A stretch of 64,000 nt of DNA from assembly GCF_000524195.1 (NCBI RefSeq), contig NW_020170518.1:72209-136208 (forward strand), in the 5' to 3' direction. Position numbers and translations under genes: made by a program. The notes beneath the pieces are model-generated. The model saw nothing but the letters and a program-made list of their open reading frames with translations, searched no databases and was not told the DNA's origin. This document shows positions 1 through 12,385 of the stretch, piece after piece (the stretch's first letter is position 1; every line of letters begins with the position of its first letter). Origin of the DNA: Echinococcus granulosus (lineage: Eukaryota; Platyhelminthes; Cestoda; Cyclophyllidea; Taeniidae).

Positions 1-1974
1 GGGGGGGAGCAGCCAAGCTGACAGGCGAACGCAAAAAAACGGGCAGGCCAGAAATGCAGTGGTAGGAGTGATTCATCCGACTGGTCGTAGAAAGAATTTC
101 ATGCCACATGCAGGGTGTTAAATAGCCCCACATACACCACTAGCACCGAAGGATGGCTTACCCATAAAATCACTCATATTCGCACTTGATTCGAGCTGGA
201 CCCTATTTTACTGACTCATCTTGCCTTGGATGTTACCCGATTTAAGTATATACCATGTGTTCTCAGTGCTTTGGTCTTTTTTTCTCCCTATAATGAATAA
301 AGCACACCTTCAAACGGCATCCGATCAAATCGGGCAGAGCGGAGTAAGCATGTGCAAGGTGAATCATTGATTTTTTCTAACCAGCCAATCATAACATCTA
401 TTTTAGTCGGTGGTGTTAACGGGTGTGCGAATTACCACAGATTAGTTTTAGGAGACGTTTCAAGCGATGCTAAGAGGGTATTAGGCATATTACACCAGCA
501 GCACACACCCACGTTGACCTTTCCGCCTAATCAAGAAGCACAACAGCGATCTCGTGGAGTACTTTAAGGTCTGAATTTGAAGCTTATATTGAGTGAATGT
601 TGGCTCCTTGTCAGTCTCAAAAGTAAACGACAAGGCTTTGTAGTCAAATCGGCTGAACATCTCGATTACATGAAGTGTGCATGTGCTCAAAGCGCCGTCA
701 AAAGTTCGAGTGGTGGGACTTCTGCGCAGTAATCCCCTGTAGATCTCACTGGGGATCAGTTACCTGTGATGACTATGATGCCGCTTTTGTTGGCTTTGTC
801 AAGGCCCCTTAAGGGTCATCATTTCGTTTGGTCCACAGTTAAGTACACTGCACTTTACTAGCTAATGTACTATGTTATCCAAGGTTAAATTAAAATAGAT
901 TAATAACAAATGATTTTGGAGACATCTAAAACTAATTTGTAGCTTGGTTTTCCATTTAGAAGGCTTTTATTTATGACCCTAACTTTTTTTCTCTAGGGGG
1001 TGGGTTTCGTAGACAGAAATCAGGGTCACTAGGAGTCATAAGGCCAAAAACAACACGAGGTTTGTTTGATCGACGTTTGGAGGGACTGACTGTCCTAAAT
1101 TGAAGGCAATGGGTGACTCGTCCACCTCCTAGCTCCACGTGCTAACATGCTGATGCCGGTTAGTGCTCAAACGGAGATTTGAAGAGGAGGTGTAGGAAAC
1201 CTGACGCGATTGCAGTTAACAAATCCAACTTTATGGAGCTATCCGAAAGGAGGACTTGTTATACAGCCGTGCCTGACTCCACTGCTCTTTGAGGGGAAAA
1301 CTGGCTTTCGTTGTCTGGACAGAACCAGACAACCTAGACATTTGAACGCGGCGAGGTGTCTAGACTCAACAGATTTTTGTTGATTGTTTTGGAATCCTGG
1401 TGGCTGAAATTTTGAATGGTTCATCTAGCAAAGTAACCGCCGGTTTTTATTCCAAAAATTAAGTAGATAATATTCTTTTATTGTCTTATTTTGCCCATCG
1501 CATATATTAACCTCACTTCTATCATTTTACAGCCAATAAAGGGCCTTCGCGAACATTCCCCGACTGAACGCATAAATATTCTCACCATTTGTCCACTAAA
1601 TGCTTCAGGAGGCACTGGACTTACATTCGCAGTGAAGGCTTGGAGGTCTTCGAAGAGCTTTGTTTTCAGCTGCACACACCCACCTACTAAAAGGGATACA
1701 CAGCAGTGGTGCTAGAGGGTGTCCAAAATTCAGGCGCCCCCTCCCTTTCAGAAGGCATGCCGGATGTGCGGGTATGTCATTTAACTGGAACTGTAGCCAC
1801 CGCCTCACTTCACTTAGGTGTGTCTAGACGCACACACACACACATGTACACTTGTTCGAGTTTCCGCCTCGAGGCACAGATATAAGCCGCCTTCTGGGTA
1901 ACGAAGTAACCAACCCGTGCTTTTGTGATCTCACGTTGCGATACCACCGTCCCCTAAAGTGCATCTCGTCACTC

Positions 1975-2013
<39 letters not shown>

Positions 2014-5000
2014 CTGTAATCACGATTTACCAGCTAGGTGTGGTTGCGCGGTGCGGTGGCAAGAAAAATCGATACGTGAACTTCACCACCGCGCACCACC
2101 AAGGCAGCGACCGAACCTCAGAGTTCACATGTCAAGGCGAGCCTTAGTTGTGATAGGGGTGGGGGAGGGAAGGCGAAAAAGTGCAGGCAATTAGCATAAA
2201 GGGAGGAGGAGGGAGAAGGTGGTGCTCTGCAAAATCCGGCTGTAAATAAGGTCATTTGATGCATGATAATTTGCCGTAGTGGCGCTAGTTGCCCTCCTCC
2301 TCCTCTTCTTAATTGCACACAGACCTTGAAAGAAAAGAGCATACCCACTTGATGCATAAAAACAGACATTAAATCAATAGGGGGGAATTGAGAAGGTAAG
2401 TTACTTCACTTTACTTGACTTGGTAAACACTTCTTAGCCTCAGCCTAGCCCAGAAGACAAAACAGCGAGACAGCACCGTCAGACTTAGTATTTGGATGAG
2501 TTTTGGACAACTCCAGAAGAGAAGCAGTGGTTTCATGGCCAAATAAATTTAACTGACAAAATAAAAGTACGCGGAGGTTACAAATTCAGTCGATTTTAGA
2601 TCTGGATAAGTAGAATAAAATAAAAAAAGAAGTAAATGCAGGGAAATTTGCGCAACATGGTTAAGGAAATTCGTTCCAAAAATCAAGGTAATGGTAAATG
2701 ATGGAAAATCGATGAGAGACACTGATCAGCTTTTGCATCAGCTGACTAGATGCAAAAAATCGATAGAAAAGTTGTGATTGGTCGATATAGCGAATCTGGG
2801 CAGTTCTAATTGGTTAAATTGGAAATGCAGAAAAAATTGTTTAAAAAGCAAATGCTTTTAACTTTCAGTCGTGAATCGCCTAGATGTTTAGCAAGAACAG
2901 CTCAAAAGTTCAACCCGAGGATCACTGGGCAGGTCAGGTGAAAGCATTCAGGCGTCCTCGACGATCTCTTTCTCAGCAAGATTGTCCGACTATCCAGGAC
3001 ATGACACGAGTTGTGAAAAAAAAAAACAAAATTCGCGGATGTGGATGAGGTTAATAATGAGGTGACTAGAGAAGCAAACTCCTGCATTCCTACCTGTGCT
3101 AGTGACTTCCATCTGTTTTTTACCCAAGGTCATCTGAGGGGCTGGATTAAGTGCTGCCTCGTTTGTTCGACAAAGTTAAAATATTGTGGCTTATTGCAAC
3201 TGGTGTAAACCTGTAAAATGAAACTATTTGCAGTCAGGCATTACAAAACGCGGATGAAATGTGCCAATCTGTTGGTAGTCTCCACTTTGTCCTACATCGT
3301 TTCCTATGAATGCTGGAGCCTCAGAATATGCCTGTTGAATCACATCATTGATTCCCGTAATGATGATGGTGGAGATAACTGGTTTACACCTGAATTATCC
3401 AGGGGGAGAAAAGTTGAATTGCAGCGGATGCTAAGTGGATGGATGCCACCCATCTGCCAACACTGACAGCTAACAGACAAAGTGCTTCTAAGACGTCTAA
3501 TTTGTTTTTCACTTCTTTTAACCCGCTCCATATAAACGCGTGGTGCATTGCAAACTGACCGACCGACTGGCTGACCTGTGATGAGAAGTGGATTTTGTAC
3601 CACAAAGCGAAGCCAACAAACATACCACTGATTGGGTTCAAACCACACACAACCACTTCTGAGACCATTGACAGACGTCTCGTCACTCCCAAAACACTAT
3701 CTGTCTGGCAGTAGCGCTGGTGGTGGCGGCGAGCTGCAAACACAATTATCCACTGTAAATTTCCTTCTAATCGCCAAACAACTAGAGATTGAAGTCCATC
3801 CACCCTGCGGAACGCAATACAACTCGTCAATGTGGAGGAATAACTTCTTTTCTCCCTCAGTCCCTCGTATTTCCCAGTCATTTCGTAGGCCTTAGACAAC
3901 CACGCGGGATATAGACAATGGGTAGGCGTTAAAAGGAGGGTTTGATAGGTCTCAGTTTGGTTTAGGCTTTTTGAATGGAATTCGCTAAAAGGTTGTCTCC
4001 TAGGGGAAAAAGTAGAATGGAGATTTTGGCATTGATTATTACAACCAGCAGTGGTTTAATATCTTCCTCCACTTACTTGGCTACCTTTTCGATAGTATTA
4101 GCCCTCAACGGAAAATGGAGAGACCTTGGAGCAAGTAAATTTTCTTGACAAAAGTACAACCTCAGGGGATCTTGAGAAGAAATCGATATGATCATGAGGG
4201 TCACAAGTTTGATTGAGCTGATCGGTCACATTAAAAGCCACTGCGATCAAATTCCTATTAATCGCTACTGGCAGACTAGATAGGGGGACACAACATGACC
4301 CAAGGAGCCCTGACCACCACCTAGAGGTAAGTTCAACTTGATAAGACAGACAGACCACGGGCGTAAACATGACCAGTCTGCTGACTTATGGAAATGGTCG
4401 GTGACGAAGGAGGGATTAAAAACCCTTCTTAAGGACAGATTTAGCCCATTGCGAAAGACAATTTCACTCCTAACAGCAGACCGAGTCTAACTTTAGCTAC
4501 ATAAGGGGCTCCTCAACTGCATATGTACACTCCTGGTTCTCACTTGGATCTACCGACCGCCATAGTACTACTACTTCAGGCGATACAAAAAGTGTTTTGG
4601 CACAGAGGGAAAAGAGGGCGATGAGATAAAGGGAATAAAGTTGAGACCCCACTGGTTGAGTGGATCACGGAGAAGAAATCAACAGCGGGGACGGCGGTCC
4701 AACAAGCCTCTTTTGGTTACTCGATCAAATCAGTTTCAGGTTTAGTCGACATTAAGGCAAGTCTTCCTATTCTAACAGTGGGACTCGTCAGCTTTCAGCT
4801 ACGACAGTTCCAATTCTTATCTAATTACTGCGAGGGTGTTGGATTAAACGACTTCGGAAGTACGATACGCATCAGACGAAAGACAACACAAGCCCGACTC
4901 ACCAGTCCTTCAAGACAAAGACGAGCAAGAGTTGGATAAAGACCAATTATCTTTTGCAGGATCGTTTAAAATATTGTATAGTATGCAGTAGTTTGTTAAA

Positions 5001-5297
5001 TAGATAGGTATTATACATGGGAGTAAGTGAATGAATGAAAATGATAGCGACAGACGGAGAGAGAAAAGGGGGAGAGAGTACGAAGACAATCGTTAGTAGC
5101 AGCGGCATTCTCATTAGTCCGTGGCGCTTTCTCGACAAATGGTAAGATAGACAGAGACAGACAAGGAACGAGGGGGAGGGGGGGGTGATAGATCGAGGGT
5201 TGAATTCGGCACAAATGCATTTGGTGGCGAGGTCGGATCGGCAAGAGACGAAGGTGTGGGATGTTAACCGGGATGTGGCGGAAGAATACCCGTCACT
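1..5297. other. Gene-free flank with simple repeats
   Basis: I see no exon that I can support here. Seen directly: a CA run near 1831-1843, a GA dinucleotide run at 1979-2007, short A-runs, and a 9-bp perfect hairpin at 2731-2757. A 171-codon open frame on the minus strand at 3384-3899 resembles no family I know and has no supporting splice structure. Since the receptor gene's last exon lies at 5298-5533 on the minus strand, the part just below 5298 is probably its 3' UTR. Confidence 0.6.
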
Positions 5298-8200
5298 TCA
5301 AGACGCCGAGGAGGAGGAGGAGGAGGGAGGATCCGAGGCTGGCACAAACAGACCCGAGAGCCTATCGATAGAGAAGAGGCAGTGCAGACCCTCCGGATTG
5401 ATTGACTGCATCTCATTCATAAGGAGGACCACGTTGTTGAAGAGCGAGACGTCACCGGAGCAACGGTGACAGCACTGGCGCAACTCATCGATCGCAGTGG
5501 AGTAGGATACGGGGTAGTAGTCCGGAAAGGCATCTAAAAGGCAAAAAAACATGCCTTCCTGATTGGTCAAGGGAAGGTATTAGTCAGTGGTATAGAAGTG
5601 GCAAAAACAAGAATCCGACCCATCTTCGTCTGATGTACGGGGGAAAAGCAGATGTTTCGGGGTTAGTCGGGAACAGGAATGAACAGAAGTATTCCCAACG
5701 GATTTCGCCATCCCCTTGCCGTCCCCAACGCTACTCGACCTCAGCCCGTTCATTGAGTGAACAGGCGTAACTAGCCACGGAACAGATCAGAAGGCGTGAA
5801 ATGAGAACATAAGGACTGCTAAACACCTTGAGGCAAACTTCAAGAAGTGTCAAAACGGGATAGATCTGGGCTTAATCTCCTTAAGTAGATCATTTGTGAG
5901 GGCTGCTGCCAGGTCTCTCCTTCAACATTATGTCTCTGGTTAGTTCCCATGTTCATCCATCCATCAAATAGATCAATGCTTAAAAGCGTCCATCACTGGA
6001 AGCTTCAAGGAACCTCCCCATTACTCTTCAAACCCTTGCACATTCAAATCAAGTGGAGGTGGAGGACATCCAAATATCCGGTTACCTTCCTTGCCTGTGA
6101 AAGACGGACGGACTATTTGCCCTCTTCTGTTACCACTCCTTCCAGCTCATTAGCATGCACACTTTCGATGTCGGAACCGCCTGACGGAATGGCACCTTCT
6201 GCGCAAATCATCTTTCAACGCATCGTTTACTGAAATCTGGGGCTGCTATTTTAAAGTCGGATCGGTTAAAGACAGACTCACATTTGGAAACAATGAGAGG
6301 AGTTAGCTCTGGGCCGAACTACTTAGACTTTCGTGATAATCATGAGCGAGGAGGGTTAAAGAGAAACGTTTCAGAGATAGTTAAGTGACAGTCTACAATT
6401 CATAATATCCCGAGTTCCTTTTACAGCCTTGCATGCCGAATTTTCAACAAACTGCCTTCACCTGACATCCCGAAACAGGGCAGTCTTTTAGCAAACAAAG
6501 GCTTCCTCTCAAAGAGCAGTTGGTTTTCAGTGTTTCAACTGGAGGAATTTCGTTAGTATTCTACGATCATTGGCACCTACACTTTAGGCCATCCAAAGGT
6601 TGGACGAGGTCAAAGAGACATTCCAAAAAGTATCGAATGGAAGCTATTTAGCATAGGTGACCGAGTAAGTGCACCACAACTACTAGGAAGTCGTTTCCAT
6701 ATATAATCGGCAATGGAGTATTCCCTCGGTGTCGAGTAACTCCAGAGACGGTCCAAGTATACGACAAGCATCGAGCGTGAACACAATCAGCCAGCAAAGG
6801 CCAACATCGGATAGAGCCCTTACTAAAAGCTGTATGGAGTGCTTTCAAAGTCCCGGTCGGTCGAAAAGAGAAGGAGCTACCCGTCGTGTGCCCGTGATGC
6901 ATAGGGAAACACCATTCTCCTTCGTAATCCACATTCGGATCACAACAACAATGAAAGATAGGCGATGCTTCAAGCTACTTTCCGACGCTTGCTCGCTCGT
7001 TTATTCCAAGCGGAAGCCGGGTGGATTGATTCAGAGTTCCACATGACTGAATGGAGCTTTTAGTCTGGACAGTACCCACGCCAAATTTGGAGTAATCTGA
7101 GGCAGGATAATGAGTACCCGAGAGACGGTTGACAGAAGTTGGACATGTGGATGGATGGATGGATAGGGGATAGAAGGCAAATTGATCTGCGAGGGATTTA
7201 CAGATGGACGAACCTACTCTATTTCCATAGAAACTACTTTTAGCTTGTCATTACCATTCATCAGGACAAAACTGCTCACTCATGCTCTCGCAGTAGACTT
7301 GCTTTTAACTTATCCACTGATCTAGCTTATTCGTCATGCTCTGGCTGAAGGTAAATCACATCAAACCAGGAATGGGTAGATGGACAGACGGTCGATGAGT
7401 AGGGTGGACTAACCCACCACCCACAGCAGCCACCTCCAGCTACCAATAGCATTCATCGTCCCATTGTCTCATCTCAGTACCTGGACTCTAAAACCACCCA
7501 CCAAACCTAAGAAAATCGTCAACCTGGAGCCACACTTCGATCCTTCATTGATAGTTTTAGCTCCGCATCTGCTGCAGTTGCTTCCAGGGCACGACAATTT
7601 AGACTATTCTATCACAGAACAGTCAGAAGGTCCATTGGAACGGCAAAATCGGGGTGAAAGGAGGTCTCGAAAAGGTGGTGATAGCGAAATCGTCATTCCC
7701 TATGCATGCGTGCACACACACAAAGACAAAAACACGGGCGCATAAGGGACTTACCCACCTATAATAACTCCACGCGAACTAAAAAGTACGTCGTTGTATA
7801 CGTGTGGGTGCATGCACATACATACACACATTCCCAGTAAACACACACACACACACACGCATGCAAGACCCGCGAATGCCAGCCCTATTGATCGTGTCAA
7901 GGGTGCCTCGGCCACCGACTAGCCCAATCCCTCCTCCTCCTGCTTGCCCTTTCGATGTCTCATCTATTCACTCATTGTCGCTTCTACTGTCAACTCGTTT
8001 GGTCCCCTACTCCTCCTCTTGACTTCGATCTCGCACCTCCTAGCCTAGCCTTACCGCTGAACCGCGGTGTCCAATGTGCGAAATCACGCGAGACGGCCGC
8101 TAGGAGGCCGTCGTCGACATCGTCCATGCCTGTGTGGGCAGGTAAAGTCAGCCAGCACCCACCTGAACTGAAAGTGAATCGTTGTTCTAGCGACAACAAA

Positions 8201-11200
8201 AAACAACCTCCCACACTTGTTGCTCAGCTTAATGACGATATTGGGATTTAAGAATGATGACAAGGAATTGGGCCGGTAAAAAGGCGGCTGAGATTCATGT
8301 AGCCGCAACTTAAATTGCTCGAAAAGGTATGCTCTGAAGCTACTTACGATCTACCGACCCTTATGCAAAACCAGGCCCCTCGCCAATTCCATAGAGGTTT
8401 ACAGAAGACGATAAAAACTTGACGATGGAGTAGGGTGTCATATCTCCATCCCCGCACTCCATTTGGGGTCGGAAAGAGACTTCGCTTCTTCCGTCAATGC
8501 CTTTTCCTGAAGCCAAGGGCAACGTGATAATGGAGGGGATGCTTGACACCGATGCTATAATTATTGCAAAAGGGAAAGTTTGAGCTTGGATCTGAATTTT
8601 GGAGGCGAACAGCAGTAATGAGTCCTTGTGAATCGTTCAAGCCGATTTGACCTCGACGAAACTCATTTCACGGTTAAGGACATTTACAGAGGATAGAAAT
8701 GACTGGGCATTCCAATGGTCCGCTTTGTCGTCATATGGGCCAGCCTAAATTTCCTCGCGAGGACACATTTAAGGGAGCAACAAAATCCTGACTATGGAAA
8801 CAGACTCCACCATTCCAATCTTCCATGACGGTAAAACGCACTACACTGCATTTTCACCTTTCAGCTTGCATCCAGACCCTTTTGGACTGGGCAAAAGTCC
8901 TGGATTCCTCTTTCTTTAAAGCCAACAACTAACTCGGCAGGGAAAAACGGGTTCAAATTACCCCGATTTCCAACTACTTTTTTGAGGAAGCTGTCTGAAG
9001 CCGACAGTTACCCCGATACTCCAACGTGATTTCAGGTTTAAAAAGAGACCTTCGTCGAGATTCTTCAAATTGAATGACAGCAGTCTACCTGGCTCCACAT
9101 GACGAGGAAAAATGAAACTAATTCTGGAATGGGAAATAAGGGAGGCTGCTATTTCGGCAAATATCCTTTCTATGAATAAAACCTGTCCGTTTCTTGGCAT
9201 TTAAAGTCTGAACCCGAAGAAACTTCCCAGCCTTTCCGTAAACAACTTCTCTTTGAAGTCAATGATGGGGACTTAAGTTAAAAAACACCTAATTCTCACT
9301 CAAATCGACCCACAATTTGGGGACTTCAAAGAGTTGCCCTTGAAACAAATGCCGACGATCTGAAAGCCAAGAAACTTCCCATCTCAAGACTAAAGAGACT
9401 CTATGGAGGACTCGTACTAAAGGAGCGCAAAAACAGACTCCGAAGTCTTCATCTCATTCCATCGAGAAATTCTTTGCAGTGAACTACATCCATTCACACG
9501 GATCAAGGGGGCTGCTTCCACAAAAAATCTTCTGGACTAAAAAGACTGGAACAGAACACCTGCATCTTCATCATCAGAGAGCCATTCAAGGAATCTAATC
9601 CACATTTACATTTCGTCCCCCCTTTCCCAATGATGTCAAGACAAATTTTTTTTCGATGAGGGGTACCGAGGGGGTCCCCGTTGTCCCACCATCAGAAAAA
9701 TATAAAAAAACAAAGATGATTCCCCTCTCTCCTACGCATTTCTTGATGGAATTCACCTCTCACGATGATAAAAAGGAAATATAGGATATTTTTGAAGCCC
9801 ATTTGTCGTTTCCCCAATCGAAATTGTGGGAGGGCGCTAAGAGGAAAGCGTGGAGGAAGCACTCTAATCGGGGGAAAGTTAATCGAGACTTACGCTGGGC
9901 GAAGATGCACTTCCTCACACACTCAAAAACCTGAGTGTCAAGGAAGAGCTGATTTCCCGCCTTGATGAGATTCTTCAGCGAATCGGCGGTTCCCGCCTTG
10001 GCGATATTTAACTCCACACCGCTTACAACACCACCACCACCACCCTCCCGTCCACCGGTAGCGCCAATCAGGGAACTCAATTCTGTTGTGGGAATAGGCG
10101 TGGTGGAGAACGAGAAGTTCTCCCTAATCATGGAAGCCAACAAGAGTTGAGGCCATATACGGTGGAGAACGGCTTTCAAGCCCATTCCCACTCTCGGCAT
10201 CTCCAACCGCATATCAATCTGATGCGCCATGCTTAGCTCCGCCTCAGAGCACCGACAGTAGCGATAGGTTGCAGCCGTCGCTAGCAGCGAGTTCTCGGGC
10301 ATAATCGGCGCCGGACACATTTGCATTGCCCAGTTGTTGGCTACAAGCATCCACTCGGCCACCCGACGACACAAGAGGAGTCGGTTGACATGAGCCAACC
10401 GGATCGGCAACTTGGCTTCTTGACTGACTGACGGACGAGATATTGATTGAACCACGGCGCCCGTAGTGTCAGGGAGGCGAAATAGTTGTTGTAACGCGGC
10501 CATTTGATTGGGTGACCACTGGAGGATGTCGTCGCTGGTGAGGGAGAGTGAAATTGGAGGTGGGATAGGTGGTGGCGGTGGTGGTGGAGGAAGTTGTCTA
10601 GAGACTTCTTTCCGACTGAGATTCAACATCTGCTCGTCCCGAATGCCCTGGAAGAACTGGGAGGAGTTGAGAGCTGTCGCGGCAAGAATGGAGGCCACGG
10701 AATCCGAAGACACAGTGACGGGAGCCTTAGTGAAATTGAGCATCTCCAGGTCCGGGTGATGACGATGAGGAGGATGTTGTAAGTGATGCTTAGATCCATT
10801 TCCAGGGAGGGGCTGGCTTACACGAGCCACGGAAGAGGGACTTGCACCTGTGCTACCCTTCAGGGTTGTGGCATATGACCAAGGAAACACAGATGTGGTG
10901 GTATTAGCCCGCGGGTGGATGGTATTTGTTCCACCGCTGTAAGGTGGAGTGGATTCAAGAAGCTGGCTTAGGGGAGACGTTATATCGCAGGACTTATCAC
11001 CGGGTTCTCCACGTCTTAGGTCGCCACTTTTAGGAGTGGTAGATGTTTTCTCCGCCTTGAGGCCACCACTGGGGGAGTCAAAAGAGTCCAACCGAAATCG
11101 GTTCAGATGGTACTTCCCCTCGGTGAACATTCTGATGGCATTATCCAACTCCGAAGTGGTTCTTGCCCGTGGACGCATAGGAAAAACTTCGGTTGGATCC

Positions 11201-12099
11201 ACACATGAAGTGCTAGCAACAGTAGGAGGACTCAGGCTATGTGAGGGGGATTGACAGATTGGACTCTTCAACCGCCAGCGTTTCGACGGTTTGCCTGGAA
11301 ACTTGGAAGTCGACCTTTCGGTTATGTCGAGGGGCGTGTTAACGATGTTAGTACCGGGATTGCTGTTGCCATTAGTGACGTCAGATGAAGAGGAAGCAGG
11401 GGTGGCGTAGGGCGGGTGATCTTCAGGATCACGAGATTCAACTTTGATGGGAACCAGAGGGGAACTGTTTCCGCTCTTATTTCCATCAACTCCATGTTCC
11501 TTCAAACGCTTGCAAGGACGCTGTTCCTCCTCCTCATGATCAGAGGTCCGTCGTGGCAGAGTAAGATGACTGAACATAGTGGAACGTCGTCGACGCTTGT
11601 CGTCGGAATTGGGGTCAGGCGTACAAGACCTGTAGCGCGAGGAAGCAGTGGACATAGAGGAAGTTCGGCGCAGGGAAAAGTTACTGTCCACCAGAACGCT
11701 GTGATTGCGAACACTGGCTAGATCAGCACCGGCGAGAATTTTCCGTAAGAGGGTGTTGTCTGCGTTCGGGAGAGTTCCTGTCGTAATTGTCGATGATGTA
11801 GTCGTGGTGGCCGCCTCGGAATCAATTAGGGCGCTATTGCTCTCTGTGTCTCGCATCGTCGTCACTGTCGCAGACCCCGATGCTAGCACAGAAGACGATG
11901 TGACACCCGCCGTGGACGTGGAGGGACAGTCACCGTCTCTGCGTCTTTTTCGACGGCTGGGCGGAAAAATGGTGGCCTGAAGGAGGGAATGCGAGACAGC
12001 GGAGGCGGAGGAGGGGGCAGGGGAGGAGGCGGAAGGAGAAATGGCCGGCGACGACGAGACAACAGCTAGGTCCTTCGGCACCGTGCACATGCGACTATT
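5298..12099 (-). CDS. NR2E (tailless/PNR)-like nuclear receptor, hinge and ligand-binding domain (5'-partial)
   Basis: Two exons are read: 12099-9894 and, after a 4.36-kb intron, 5533-5298 (stop TGA 5298-5300). The donor (GTAAGT at 9893-9888) and the acceptor before 5533 share phase 1. Counted from the ATG at 12090, the product is 810 aa. Residues 1 to about 550 are Ser/Thr/Pro-rich low complexity with basic patches (RRKRRR) and a poly-Pro run. Ligand-binding-domain-like segments follow: helix 3-like CRRVAEWMLVANNWAMQM (about 575-592), the helix 4/5 signature LHRIWPQLLLASMIRENFSF (about 643-662), a helix 7/8-like LFLDTQVFECVRKCIFAQ, and in the last exon VVLLMNEMQSINPEG..CLF, like helix 10/11 of NR2E receptors. 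No zinc-finger DNA-binding domain was found. An acceptor-like CAG before 12099 would give NSRM, reminiscent of the segment after the NR2E DNA-binding domain, so upstream exons probably exist. Receptor assignment is good; subfamily is tentative. Confidence 0.76.
5534..9893 (-). other. Large intron of the nuclear receptor gene
   Basis: Non-coding interval joining the two receptor exons in matching phase. It contains AC repeats around 7840-7858 and short T/A-rich runs near 9640-9720. No open frame inside has splice sites or homology I can defend. Confidence 0.6.
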
Positions 12100-12100
12100 C

Positions 12101-12137
12101 TGATGAATGAATGAATGACTGAATGAATGAATGAATG
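12101..12137. repeat. Interrupted GAAT tetranucleotide repeat
   Basis: Direct reading shows about eight GAAT/TGAA units broken by one change near 12118. On the minus strand this CATT-type repeat sits immediately upstream of the receptor's candidate acceptor and ATG, where it could serve as the pyrimidine-rich part of a 3' splice site. Confidence 0.85.
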
Positions 12138-12146
12138 GCGAAGACG

Positions 12147-12385
12147 GTATGCACGCGCGCGTGCGCACGCGTCATCCATCCGCGCCTATGAAATATAAAG
12201 GCTCCTACGTTAGCGCATGTGCGCACGTACGTGTGCACGCACGTATGCGTGCGCACAGCTATTAGACATACGCACACGCCAGTTTGAAGGCCACCTTACG
12301 GCCTTGACGAGCATATGGGCGGAGGAGTTGTCCTATTCGTCGGTGTGGCATGCAGTGCGCACGTGCGTGTGTGCATGCGTGCACA
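12147..12385. repeat. Cluster of three alternating purine-pyrimidine (Z-DNA-prone) tracts
   Basis: Strict purine-pyrimidine alternation is seen at 12147-12172 (26 bp), 12213-12257 (45 bp) and 12355-12385 (31 bp), mostly CG, CA/TG steps. Such tracts can flip to Z-DNA under negative supercoiling. They lie directly 5' of the large receptor exon on the minus strand, so a promoter or intron function is possible but unproven. Confidence 0.8.

Noticed and set aside
3384..3899. 171-codon minus-strand open frame
   Set aside because: No motif, no splice context, overlapping frames on the other strand of similar length; likely chance or old repeat.
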